A program made the position numbers and the translations under genes. A DNA stretch of 64,000 nucleotides from a bacterium (GTDB lineage: Bacteria > Campylobacterota > Campylobacteria > Campylobacterales > Sulfurimonadaceae), in assembly GCA_018824305.1 (NCBI GenBank), contig JAHJGM010000026.1:1-64000 (forward strand), written 5' to 3'. Below, one piece after another: positions 38,209 to 48,102 of the stretch. The notes beneath the pieces were generated by a model. It was not told the DNA's origin, searched no databases, and worked only from the letters and a program-made list of their open reading frames with translations. Position 1 is the stretch's first letter, and every line of letters starts with the position of its first letter.

Positions 38209-39549
38209 TTATTTATTTTTTTCTACAAGCCATGTAGCGATGGCGTCATATTCATCATCCGGCAAGACGATTTTAGGCATGTAAGGAACGCTACCTGTTC
38301 CTATTACATCTTTCATATAGCTTACAAGTGCCCCTTTATCGTTCATTGGGAACAATTTGCTAAGAGGACGATACTTACCGTTTTTATCCAATGAATGACA
38401 GTTTGAGCACGCCATTTTTGCTAACAATTCCCCTGCTTGAAGTTTATTTTCAGGTGTAATGACGCGAAGACTTTCTGGGACAAAAGGTGATACTTTCAGT
38501 AAACCATTTTTAGCTACGACTTCGACTTCACTTTTAATCCCTTTGCCGGGAACGTCTCTACCGATTATTTGATTACTATAAATATATTGACCAGCGACAA
38601 ATGGTTTACGAAGCGATTCTCTTAATTTTTCTCCGGGCCATAATCCTGCTACAAGAATGACCACAATCATACTTGCTGCCAAGCTCTTATGAATCCATGT
38701 AGGTTTAAAGATAGCAAGAGCAAAATAAGCGGTAAATACACCGGTAAGAATAAGACGACTCATAATAATACCAGGTAGCAATCTACTCAATAGTACATGT
38801 GAACTCTCTGGAAGTGTATTGATGTACCACATAAAGAAAAAGAGGGTCATAAAGCCTCCAAAAATAGCTACAACTCCCATCTTTTTCGTCAACTCTTGAG
38901 CTAAAGGAGGATTTTCCTTTTTCATAGCACTGGCAATAAATATACCAATAACTGCTGACATCATAATCATAAAACCAATACGTAGGAACATATGAGGGAA
39001 AGTATTTACGCCAAAAAATGCATCACTAGCAGAGCCTGTTGTAAAATATGCGTCGGCTCCTGGCCACATCATAAAGCTAATAATACCAATTATGAGAGCT
39101 AATGTACCTACAGATGCAAGAGCGAACGTATAGGTTAACTTTAGATGTGTTTTACGATCAATCTTGCCAATAAAGTAAACAAGAGCAAAAACTCCGATTA
39201 CTTCATACACGAAGAATACCCATTCGGTCGCCCAAACCCATACAAAATTATGGATCAATGCACTAATACCTCTGGGACTGGCTGCTGTTGCCGTATACCA
39301 AATACCCGGTCCTGTAATAGAACCTAAAACATATGAAAAAATCAGTAAAAACATACCATACTTTTTCATATATACATACAGATCTGCTCTGTCTTCTTTA
39401 TAAGCCTTGTGTGCTAAAAAAGCAAACAATATGGCTGCTCCGACAGATGTATGTGAAAATAGAACGTGTATCGTACCGGTTATTCCCATTAACCATGCTG
39501 TACCAAATTCTGGAAAATAAAAGACGGGAAAAAGCCCTAACATATCCAT
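38209..39549 (-). CDS. CydA-superfamily oxidase-like subunit with C-terminal cytochrome c domain
   Basis: 446 aa from the ATG at 39549, which follows TAAGGAG at 6 bases. An upstream in-frame extension to 39615 has no ribosome-binding site. About nine hydrophobic segments lead to a soluble C-terminus with CSNCHSLDKNGKY (haem c, residues 381-385) and a Met-bearing SVPYMPKI. CydA-like marks: TIHVLFSHTSVGAA (His of the first helix), ATEWVFFVYEV with two Glu one helical stretch apart, and FPHMFLRIGF. This suggests a bd-type reductase fed by cytochrome c or passing electrons through it. Oxygen and nitric oxide are both possible substrates. Confidence 0.65.
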   Translation of the reverse strand: MDMLGLFPVFYFPEFGTAWLMGITGTIHVLFSHTSVGAAILFAFLAHKAYKEDRADLYVYMKKYGMFLLIFSYVLGSITGPGIWYTATAASPRGISALIHNFVWVWATEWVFFVYEVIGVFALVYFIGKIDRKTHLKLTYTFALASVGTLALIIGIISFMMWPGADAYFTTGSASDAFFGVNTFPHMFLRIGFMIMMSAVIGIFIASAMKKENPPLAQELTKKMGVVAIFGGFMTLFFFMWYINTLPESSHVLLSRLLPGIIMSRLILTGVFTAYFALAIFKPTWIHKSLAASMIVVILVAGLWPGEKLRESLRKPFVAGQYIYSNQIIGRDVPGKGIKSEVEVVAKNGLLKVSPFVPESLRVITPENKLQAGELLAKMACSNCHSLDKNGKYRPLSKLFPMNDKGALVSYMKDVIGTGSVPYMPKIVLPDDEYDAIATWLVEKNK

Positions 39550-39595
39550 GAAATTCTCCTTAAGATAAAATTTATTGTGTAAGTCATACGTAGTG

Positions 39596-39614
39596 TGAAT
39601 ATTGAAAATATTCA
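39596..39614 (-). promoter_or_regulatory. inverted repeat upstream of the CydA-like operon (possible operator)
   Basis: TGAATATT GAA AATATTCA, an 8-bp perfect repeat with a 3-base centre, ends about 47 bases before the chosen start codon. Size and position fit a dimeric regulator site. No regulator can be named. Confidence 0.4.
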
Positions 39615-39751
39615 TATATCTATTACACTAAAAGTATCTGCTGAGTTTTTGAGAATATACTTTCAGTAAAAATAGAGATGTTGGCGCGGAAACATCGAAG
39701 AAATAGTTATAAAATTTGCTATAATTCTGACGTTGTTACGCAACACTTTTT

Positions 39752-39804
39752 CCGTCTGCTTGAGAGCTGCAATTTTCATAGCAGACGGATCATCTTTGAT
39801 CCCC
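39752..39804. other. structured intergenic element of unknown function
   Basis: CCGTCTGCT (39752-39760) pairs with AGCAGACGG (39780-39788). Right after it GGATCA TCTT TGATCC (39787-39802) forms a second, overlapping stem. Neither stem is followed by a T-run, so a simple terminator is unlikely. The gap 39550-40002 (453 bases) holds no ORF; apart from this element it contains the repeat at 39596 and the hairpin at 39969. A structured leader of the CydA-like transcript is possible. It does not match the riboswitch families I checked by eye (TPP, cyclic di-GMP type I, cobalamin). Confidence 0.35.
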
Positions 39805-39968
39805 TTATAACTTTTTTCCTCCTTACCTTATGATAAATATAAGATACTATTAACGCATTATGTCTATGGATTGTTAATTTTGTGTTAATTATGATTTATA
39901 AAGTTAAATTTATTTTATTATTGTGTAAAGTAGTTTTGAAGAATATTTTTAGAAGAAATAGACTGCTT

Positions 39969-39994
39969 CCTTACATGTAGAGTTACATGTAAGG
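39969..39994 (-). terminator. hairpin after mrp built from two TACATGTA palindromes
   Basis: CCTTACATGTA (39969-39979), loop GAGT, TACATGTAAGG (39984-39994): an 11-bp stem beginning 8 bases after the mrp stop codon. No T-run follows on the minus strand, so it may protect the 3' end or work with a factor instead of terminating alone. Each arm is itself palindromic. Confidence 0.5.
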
Positions 39995-40002
39995 ATTAAA
40001 AA

Positions 40003-41181
40003 TTAGTGACAACCACATCCTGTGCCGCAGCTTTCAGAACTTTGTTTTGCATTCTCAGGCTGTTTTGGAGCAGCTGCAGTTGAGCAAGCACTTACTCCCG
40101 GAGGTGTATTTGGCTGAATAGCTTGATTGTCTACTCCGCCCTCTTCGTTTATCTTTTCTATCATAGCCCATACTTTTTCAGCAGCAGCCATGTAACGTTT
40201 TGCAGTCTCACTTGTAGGTACTGCATAAGTGATAGGTTTACCCTCATCTCCACCTGTTCTCACAGCAGGTTCTATCGGGATCTCAGCTACGATAGTCGTG
40301 TTGAACTCATCTGCCATCGGCTGAGTAGTGCCTTTACCGAAGATATCGTACTCGACACCAGTATCCGGAGCGATAAATCCGCTCATGTTTTCAATGATAC
40401 CGGCTATTGGGATATTCAATTTTTTGAACATATCTAATGAACGGCGTGAATCATCAAGTGAAACCATTTGAGGCGTAGTCACTGTCAGACCTGCAGTCAC
40501 AGGAACACTTTGAGCCAATGTCAACTGAGCATCACCTGTTCCAGGAGGCATATCGATAACTAAGACATCCAATTCACTCCATAAGATATCGCGTAAGAAC
40601 TGCTCGATCGCTTTCATGATCATAGCACCACGCCAGATAAGTGACTGTCCCTCTTCCATAAGAGAACCCATAGACATCATCTCTATTCCGTATGCTTTTA
40701 TCGGAAGGACTTTGTTCCCGTTTATTTCAGGTTTGATCCCTTCTACCCCGAGCATTCTAGGTACATTCGGTCCATAAATATCAGCATCTAAAAGACCTAC
40801 TTTTTTGCCCTGCATAGCAAGAGCAATAGCGATATTTACCGATGTAGTCGATTTACCGACTCCGCCTTTTCCTGAGCTTACCATCAAGAAGTTTTTTACT
40901 TGAGGTGCTATGTTTTTACCGCGAGATGAACTCTCTCTTGGCATCTTTGGAGCATTGATATTGATGTTGATGTCAGTTGCCCCGATAGATTTCAGTTCTC
41001 TAGCAGCATCATCTCTTATCTGCGCGGCTACTTCAGGTGCACTAGATGTGATGTCTACGGATAAACTCACTGCAGTTCCGTTTATGTTGATGTTATTTAC
41101 AAATCCAAAAGTCACGATATCTTTGGTAAAACCAGGATATAGTACTTTTGAAAGTGCTGATTTTATAATTTCTTCAGTCAT
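40003..41181 (-). CDS. mrp: Mrp/ApbC P-loop iron-sulfur carrier
   Basis: 392 aa. N-terminal MIP18-like (DUF59) domain of ~90 residues, then VSSGKGGVGKSTTSVNIAIA (deviant Walker A), DIYGPNVPRML, and MPPGTGDAQLTLAQ. Binds and delivers Fe-S clusters to apoproteins in the cytoplasm. The CxxC used by most relatives is not obvious in the core. The C-terminus instead ends in a Cys-rich tail (SCGTGCGCH). AGGAAAA precedes the ATG. It follows thiC by 133 bases; ThiC itself is a 4Fe-4S enzyme. Confidence 0.92.
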   Translation of the reverse strand: MTEEIIKSALSKVLYPGFTKDIVTFGFVNNININGTAVSLSVDITSSAPEVAAQIRDDAARELKSIGATDINININAPKMPRESSSRGKNIAPQVKNFLMVSSGKGGVGKSTTSVNIAIALAMQGKKVGLLDADIYGPNVPRMLGVEGIKPEINGNKVLPIKAYGIEMMSMGSLMEEGQSLIWRGAMIMKAIEQFLRDILWSELDVLVIDMPPGTGDAQLTLAQSVPVTAGLTVTTPQMVSLDDSRRSLDMFKKLNIPIAGIIENMSGFIAPDTGVEYDIFGKGTTQPMADEFNTTIVAEIPIEPAVRTGGDEGKPITYAVPTSETAKRYMAAAEKVWAMIEKINEEGGVDNQAIQPNTPPGVSACSTAAAPKQPENAKQSSESCGTGCGCH

Positions 41182-41314
41182 TAAAATATTTTCCTTTTCT
41201 ATTAAATTTAAAACGCCAAAGCGGCAAAGCCACTTTAACTACGTTAACACTTAGTTCTCTTCAGCAGAGAGCTCTCGCTGCCATTGCAGCTCTTTTATTA
41301 TCTTAACAAAAACT
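41182..41314 (-). other. thiC-mrp intergenic region with small hairpins
   Basis: On the minus strand a stem GCTGC AATG GCAGC lies just after the thiC stop, followed by the palindrome AGAGCTCT and then AAAGTGGC TTT GCCGCTTT with one G-T pair. None has a convincing T-run. They may attenuate or stabilise the thiC-mrp transcript. Confidence 0.3.
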
Positions 41315-42691
<1,377 letters not shown>

Positions 42692-42929
42692 TTAATTCTC
42701 CTACGTTTAATTCTCATATTACATAAACAAAATCCATATAATATTTAGTCTTAGAAGCTTTGCATCAAAGCAAAAAGAATCATATCGATTCCCGCTTACA
42801 AACTCTTTTGTACTTATACAAGACTGCACAAAAAATTTACATCTGTTTAATCAATAATAAAAAAAATTTCAACTAATTTTAAACTTCTAGAATTTTACAC
42901 AAACAAGATAAAAAAAAGCTTTTTCACTG

Positions 42930-42935
42930 TATAAT
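42930..42935 (+). promoter_or_regulatory. -10 box of the ispDF operon
   Basis: TATAAT 34 bases before the ispDF start, in A+T-rich DNA with no clear -35, which is usual for Campylobacterota promoters. AGGAG follows at the ribosome-binding position. Confidence 0.5.
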
Positions 42936-42968
42936 TTCGTAACAGTTTTAGGAAAAACAGGAGAATTT

Positions 42969-44090
42969 TTGTCTGATTTAACACTAATTATTCTTGCTGC
43001 AGGCGATTCTACCCGCTTTAACAGCCCTATTAAGAAACAATGGTTGAGAATTGGTCATGAACCATTATGGCTTTTTGTAGCGAATAGATTTGAAAAAACA
43101 GAAAAATTTTCAAATATTATTATTACTGCATCCAAAAATGACGTTACCTTTATGCACAGCTATACACAAAATAAAATAGTTGTCGGCGGGTCCTCTCGTC
43201 AAGCATCCTTAAAGAATGCATTGCAGTATGTAGACACGCCCTATGTCCTAGTAACTGATGTTGCAAGATCATGTGTAAGCGATGCAATGCTTGCTAGAGT
43301 TTTAGATAAAAAAGGGGAAGCTGATTGTATTGTTCCCTCTTTACATGTAAGCGATACTATCGTTTATGATGACGATACGGTAAACAGAGACAAGATACTC
43401 CGTATCCAGACACCTCAGCTTTCCCGTACGGATGTTCTAAAAAAAGCATTAGATACAGATGTCGAATATACCGATGAGAGCAGTGCGATCGTAGCAAACG
43501 GCGGTACACGATTATTTGTAGATGGTGAAGATGATGCATTTAAACTTACATTTGCGAATGATCTAAAAGAGTTGGGATGTCTCAAAGAGCCTGCTTGCAT
43601 TACTCTTGTCGGTAACGGATTTGACGTGCATGCATTTGACGACAAAGGTGAGATGTTTTTATGCGGAGTAAAAATCGAAAACAGTTTTGGATTTAAAGCT
43701 CACAGTGACGGAGACGTAGCGATACATTCTCTCATCGATGCTTTGCTTGGAGCTGCAGGAATGGGTGACATAGGTATGCTTTTTCCTGATAATGATGACA
43801 AATACAAAGGTATAGATTCAAAACTGCTGCTGCAAGATGTAGTACAGCGTTTATACAGATTCGGATACAAGATCGTAAACGTAGATATAACCATAATTGC
43901 CGAAACTCCAAGGATCGGAGCATATAAAGATGCAATGAGAAATACATTATCTGCGATACTTCAGATTCCGTCTTACTATGTCAATGTAAAAGCCACAACT
44001 ACGGAAAAACTTGGGTTTATCGGGAAAAAAGAGGGCGTCGGCGTTATGTCGAGTGCATCATTAAACTACTTTAATTGGACAAATAAGTGA
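42969..44090 (+). CDS. ispDF: bifunctional IspD/IspF (MEP pathway)
   Basis: 373 aa fusion of MEP cytidylyltransferase (residues 1-~205; LTLIILAAGDSTRFNSPIKK, VTDVARSCVSD) and MECDP synthase (from ~212; GNGFDVHAFDDKGEM, HSDGDVAIHSLIDALLGAAG, VKATTTEKLGFIGKKEGVGV). IspF metal ligands Asp and His of DVHAF and the later HS pair are present. The fused form is typical of Campylobacterota and alphaproteobacteria. Start is TTG, chosen because GGAG sits 7 bases upstream and no ATG fits. Overlaps the next gene by 4 bases. Confidence 0.95.
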   Translation: MSDLTLIILAAGDSTRFNSPIKKQWLRIGHEPLWLFVANRFEKTEKFSNIIITASKNDVTFMHSYTQNKIVVGGSSRQASLKNALQYVDTPYVLVTDVARSCVSDAMLARVLDKKGEADCIVPSLHVSDTIVYDDDTVNRDKILRIQTPQLSRTDVLKKALDTDVEYTDESSAIVANGGTRLFVDGEDDAFKLTFANDLKELGCLKEPACITLVGNGFDVHAFDDKGEMFLCGVKIENSFGFKAHSDGDVAIHSLIDALLGAAGMGDIGMLFPDNDDKYKGIDSKLLLQDVVQRLYRFGYKIVNVDITIIAETPRIGAYKDAMRNTLSAILQIPSYYVNVKATTTEKLGFIGKKEGVGVMSSASLNYFNWTNK

Positions 44091-44974
44091 AAATATTAAT
44101 TATCGAAAATGAAATCTATCTGGCGCAAAGCATTGCAACAAAACTAGGCGAACTAGGTCATATCTGTGACATGTGTACATCAACGAAAGATGCCCTGAAA
44201 AGCAATCTTTACGACGTCGTTCTTCTTTCTACAAACATAAACGGTCAGGATTTTAATCCGATCATCGAGTCATTTAAAAACTCTATCGTCATCCTGATGG
44301 TCTCATATATCAGTAACGATACTGTATCAAAACCCCTTTCAGCAGGGGCTAAGGACTATATCCTAAAACCTTTTATGATCGAAGAGCTTATCCGCAAGAT
44401 CAATCATTTTCAAGATTACGAAAGATTAAAACGTCAATCGGAATCATATGAAAGATATCTAAATCACAGCTTTTCATCAATTTCAAACGAACATAATTTT
44501 GACAATGCAGAACTCCCTTTGTTCATATCTTGTAATTTTCAAAAATACTCCGATTCATTTGCCTTCAAATATGCAAACAAGCAAAACAAACCACTTTACT
44601 TCGTATCTCTTACAAACCCTAAAGCTATCAGCGAGATCTCATCTTTGCCTATTAGCACCATCATTTATGTAACGGATTTTCAGGTCATTAAAAAATCTGA
44701 GAAAAAAGAGTTTTTAGAACTTATCAAAGACAGAAACGTGATCGTTTCCAGTACGGATAAGATAGATGACGTAGATTTTGACATTATTGACATCAAAAGT
44801 GATAACAATATCTTTGACCAAAGTGATATACTACCTATAGAAGATTACGTCAAATATATCGTTTTAAACTATCAACATAAATTTCCGGACACTGAGTTAT
44901 CAAAAAAACTGGGAATATCAAGAAAAAGTTTATGGGAAAAGAGAAAGAAATATGGCATCACAAAGAAAAAATAG
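44087..44974 (+). CDS. HP1021-type atypical response regulator
   Basis: 295 aa, GTG start overlapping the ispDF stop. The receiver domain (1-~120) has ILIIENEI with Glu7-Asn8 in place of the acidic pair, and Ser48 at the phosphoacceptor position (YDVVLLSTN). Phosphorylation therefore cannot control it in the usual way, as known for Helicobacter HP1021. Lys of ILKPF is kept. The C-terminus has a Fis-like helix-turn-helix ELSKKLGISRKSLWEKRKK. HP1021 is a redox-responsive regulator that also acts at oriC. The order ispDF - HP1021 - sulfurylase-like - pgpA matches C. jejuni Cj1607-Cj1610. Confidence 0.87.
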   Translation: MKILIIENEIYLAQSIATKLGELGHICDMCTSTKDALKSNLYDVVLLSTNINGQDFNPIIESFKNSIVILMVSYISNDTVSKPLSAGAKDYILKPFMIEELIRKINHFQDYERLKRQSESYERYLNHSFSSISNEHNFDNAELPLFISCNFQKYSDSFAFKYANKQNKPLYFVSLTNPKAISEISSLPISTIIYVTDFQVIKKSEKKEFLELIKDRNVIVSSTDKIDDVDFDIIDIKSDNNIFDQSDILPIEDYVKYIVLNYQHKFPDTELSKKLGISRKSLWEKRKKYGITKKK

Positions 44975-46142
44975 TTCTTTATTTATAGATCCCGAGGCTG
45001 CATCGGCCTTAGAGTTTTTAAAAGCCGGTTTATTGTATCCGGCTACATCTTTGATGAACAAAAAAGAAGTTTTGGAAGTACTTTCCACTTCGACCATAAA
45101 TAAAAAAACATTTCCTTTTCCATTTATACTGGCACCATCGGGCAAGCGTAATGCCAAAGTCTTAAAGGAACTAAAAACAGGCGATGAACTTGATCTTATC
45201 AGTAACGGAGAGCTTTTTGCCACACTTATAGTCGATGAAATCTTTGAGATAGATCCAAAAGAGAGACTCCGCCATATATATGGTACAGACGACGAATCAC
45301 ATCCAGGTGTCAGATCGACAAGCAAAAGACTTGGAAAGTATGCGGTCTGCGGTGACTATATCCTTGTCAACGATATGCCAAACCTTCACAAAGAGTATAT
45401 ACGAGATTCCATCGAACTCATCGGCGCAAAAAACATAACCGCAATGATGATGGCTGTAAATCCATTGCACCGTGCTCATGAACGTCTCATAAGACAATCA
45501 TTGGAAAACAGTGATCTTGTTGTCATATTTTTACTCAAACCGTATGAGAGCGCAGACCTAAAATACAGTATTCGTTATGAATCTCTAAAATACTTTGTAG
45601 ACAACTACCTGCCAAAAAACAGAGTCATCATCGTTCCTCTTGAATCCAATTACATTTTTGCGGGTATCAATGAGATCATCATCGATGCTATCGTCGCTAA
45701 AAATTACGGCTGTACAAAACTTACGATCGGACAGAACCATGCGGGTCTTGGTATGTATTATGACAGTAACACAAACAAATCCATCTTGGACCGTGTCACT
45801 GACTTGGATATAAATATTTCTATCGCAAGTGAATATGTTTACTGTAATGTATGTAAAACATTGGTCAGTACATGTACATGTCCGCATGGTCAACACCATC
45901 ATATCTCATACCATTCCGAGTCTATTTTAGAACTTTTAAAACTAGGGATCGTACCGCCTGCTGTTTTAGTCAGAAAAGAGATATCTGCATTGGTCCTTTC
46001 TAAAATGTTTGAAAACAGGTTTAAAAACCTTGAAAAACTTTACTATAATCTTCTTCCTGTCGGCGGACTCTTGGAAAACCATACGGAAGAGGAGTTTTAT
46101 AAAGAGCTTATGAAGCTTTATCAAACGACATCTTTAACTTAA
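44952..46142 (+). CDS. ATP-sulfurylase-family nucleotidyltransferase lacking sulfate-binding residues
   Basis: 396 aa. The ATP-sulfurylase architecture is plain: N-terminal PUA-like part, catalytic part with NPLHRAHERLIRQ, and a C-terminal zinc-type motif CNVCKTLVSTCTCPHG. But the substrate loop Q-x-R-N-P reads MAVNP, losing the Gln and Arg that hold sulfate, and GRDHAG reads GQNHAG. The nucleotide-binding HxxH (HRAH) is intact. No other sulfate-assimilation gene is nearby. Homologues occupy the same site in Campylobacter (Cj1609, annotated as sulfate adenylyltransferase). The true substrate is open. It overlaps the regulator gene by 23 bases, with GAGAAAG before the ATG. Confidence 0.8.
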   Translation: MASQRKNSSLFIDPEAASALEFLKAGLLYPATSLMNKKEVLEVLSTSTINKKTFPFPFILAPSGKRNAKVLKELKTGDELDLISNGELFATLIVDEIFEIDPKERLRHIYGTDDESHPGVRSTSKRLGKYAVCGDYILVNDMPNLHKEYIRDSIELIGAKNITAMMMAVNPLHRAHERLIRQSLENSDLVVIFLLKPYESADLKYSIRYESLKYFVDNYLPKNRVIIVPLESNYIFAGINEIIIDAIVAKNYGCTKLTIGQNHAGLGMYYDSNTNKSILDRVTDLDINISIASEYVYCNVCKTLVSTCTCPHGQHHHISYHSESILELLKLGIVPPAVLVRKEISALVLSKMFENRFKNLEKLYYNLLPVGGLLENHTEEEFYKELMKLYQTTSLT

Positions 46143-46150
46143 GGCATAGA

Positions 46151-46660
46151 ATGAACTGGTTTTTTATAACTTTAGGCTATAGCGGACTGTTTCCAAAAGC
46201 ACCCGGCACGATGGGCTCTTTAGTTGCACTGATTATCGGTATCCCTGCTTTGGCATATCTCGGTTCTCAGCTTATGTTTACATTGACGCTGCTGATCTCT
46301 GCTATCGCCGTAAAAGAGATAAATAAATATGAACTGCGGACTAACAGCCATGATGACAAACGTATCGTAATAGATGAACTTGCAGGGATGTGGTTGGCAC
46401 TGAGCATCGCACCTGGGGTTATGCTGGGATATGATGAGATATTCAGCTATGACAATGGATTTTTAGCACAAGCTGTTTTAGCATTTGTCTTTTTTAGATT
46501 TTTTGATATTAAAAAACCTTCGATCATCGGTAAAATAGACAGAAAAATGAGCGGTGGGCTTGGAGTGATGGGAGATGATATCGTTGCAGGTTTTGCAGCG
46601 GGGATATCATCCGCACTTGTTTGGCAGCTCATCTTAAAACTGCAGCAATATCTCTCATAG
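46151..46660 (+). CDS. pgpA: phosphatidylglycerophosphatase A
   Basis: 169 aa membrane phosphatase of phosphatidylglycerol synthesis. Motifs GYSGLFPKAPGTMGSLVAL and VIDELAGMWLAL are diagnostic, with FDIKKPSIIGKID and GVMGDDIVAGFAAG. About four hydrophobic segments. Follows the sulfurylase-like gene by 8 bases. The stop codon forms part of a palindrome shared with gdhA. Confidence 0.93.
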   Translation: MNWFFITLGYSGLFPKAPGTMGSLVALIIGIPALAYLGSQLMFTLTLLISAIAVKEINKYELRTNSHDDKRIVIDELAGMWLALSIAPGVMLGYDEIFSYDNGFLAQAVLAFVFFRFFDIKKPSIIGKIDRKMSGGLGVMGDDIVAGFAAGISSALVWQLILKLQQYLS

Positions 46661-46680
46661 CCTTTAGATCTAAAGGCTAT
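46657..46680. terminator. palindrome spanning both stop codons of pgpA and gdhA
   Basis: ATAGCCTTTA GATC TAAAGGCTAT, a perfect 10-bp stem. It contains the TAG of pgpA (46658-46660) and the complement of the TAG of gdhA (46677-46679). No T-run on either side, so termination would not be of the classical kind. Confidence 0.5.
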
Positions 46681-48035
46681 ATACCCTCGGCTATCATCGC
46701 ATCTGCGACACGTTTAAATCCTGCGATATTTGCACCATCCACATAGTTTCCTTCAACACCATAATCTTTTGCCGTAAGTGCCACACGTTTACATATCTGC
46801 TGCATCGTTTCTTTGAGTTTATTATCTACTTTTTCAAACGACCATTTTTGCATTGAAGCATTCTGACTCATTTCGAACTCACTCACGGCCACTCCGCCAG
46901 CATTTGCCGCTTTAGCAGGAGCAAAACATATTTTAGTTGTTAGAAAAAGCTCCGTTGCTTCAGGAGTAGAGGGCATATTTGCCCCTTCACTGACGGATAT
47001 ACAGCCGTTTGCTATCAGATTTTTTGCATCTACTTCTGTCAGTTCATTTTGTGTCGCACATGGAAATGCGGCATAACACGGGATATTCCAAACCGCATGT
47101 CCGCCCTCCGGATATTCACTTGCCGTAATATACTTAGCCTCTTTATGAACATCCAAATACTCCGATAAAGACCCTCTTCTTTCGAGCTTGATCTCTTTTA
47201 ACAGCTTTAGATCGATCCCTCTACTGTCATAAAGTGTTCCCTGCGAATCTGAACATGTAACCACGACTGCCCCTATCGCCTGTAGTTTTTCGATCGTATA
47301 AATAGCAACATTTCCTGCTCCGCTGACAGTACATACTTTCCCGCTGAGAGGCTCTTTATTTTCCTGTTCCAACATCGCCTCGGTAAAATATACGACACCG
47401 TAACCCGTAGCTTCTGGTCTCATAAGAGAGCCTCCGAACATAAACGGCTTTCCTGTAAGCACACCCTCATATGAAGAGGTTATTTTTTTATACTCTCCAA
47501 AAAGATAGCCTATTTCACGCGATCCGACACCGATATCGCCTGCAGGAACATCAACACGCGGTCCGATATATTTATGCAGTTCTGTCATAAAAGCCGAACA
47601 AAACTTCATAATCTCAAAGTCACTTTTTCCTTTGGGATTAAAGTCGCTGCCACCCTTTGCCCCGCCGATTGGAAGACCTGTAAGAGAATTTTTCAATATT
47701 TGCTCAAATCCTAAGAACTTTAAAACACCCTCATTCACAGTCGGATGGAAACGAAGTCCTCCTTTATATGGTCCAAGTGCATTATTGAACTGTACTCTAT
47801 AACCAGTATTCACCTGTATCTTATTATTGTCATCAAGCCATGCGACTTGAAACTTAATGATCCTGTCCGGAACGACAAGACGTTCTAAAATCGCATGTCT
47901 TTTGTATTTTGGATCAGACTCTAATAACGGTGATATAGAGTATATGACTTCTTCCATTGCTTGAAAAAATATACTGTCTTCAGCACAATTTGAATTCTCA
48001 AATTTCATCACTTCATCTTTTATGCTGTCTACCAT
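46677..48035 (-). CDS. gdhA: NADP-type glutamate dehydrogenase
   Basis: 452 aa. GYRVQFNNALGPYKGGLRFH and GGAKGGSDFNPKGKSDFEI carry the catalytic Lys residues, followed by VDVPAGDIGVGSREIGYL and the Rossmann segment VSGAGNVAIYTIEKL. Length and motifs match the hexameric small-subunit GDH used for ammonia assimilation. With glnD and glmS in the same window it belongs to nitrogen handling, though in a separate transcript. Convergent with pgpA. Confidence 0.95.
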   Translation of the reverse strand: MVDSIKDEVMKFENSNCAEDSIFFQAMEEVIYSISPLLESDPKYKRHAILERLVVPDRIIKFQVAWLDDNNKIQVNTGYRVQFNNALGPYKGGLRFHPTVNEGVLKFLGFEQILKNSLTGLPIGGAKGGSDFNPKGKSDFEIMKFCSAFMTELHKYIGPRVDVPAGDIGVGSREIGYLFGEYKKITSSYEGVLTGKPFMFGGSLMRPEATGYGVVYFTEAMLEQENKEPLSGKVCTVSGAGNVAIYTIEKLQAIGAVVVTCSDSQGTLYDSRGIDLKLLKEIKLERRGSLSEYLDVHKEAKYITASEYPEGGHAVWNIPCYAAFPCATQNELTEVDAKNLIANGCISVSEGANMPSTPEATELFLTTKICFAPAKAANAGGVAVSEFEMSQNASMQKWSFEKVDNKLKETMQQICKRVALTAKDYGVEGNYVDGANIAGFKRVADAMIAEGI

Positions 48036-48102
48036 TTAATCTCCATTACGAACTCTCTAATTATGTTATGATTATATCAAATTAACTTCAGGAAAGGTAA
48101 TC

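Noticed and set aside
39550-39615. N-terminal extension of the CydA-like protein with cytochrome c
   Set aside because: No ribosome-binding site precedes it, and it would run through the inverted repeat at 39596. TAAGGAG stands before the ATG at 39549.
42692-42968. TPP riboswitch upstream of thiC
   Set aside because: No CUGAGA or the matching second conserved block can be read on the minus strand.
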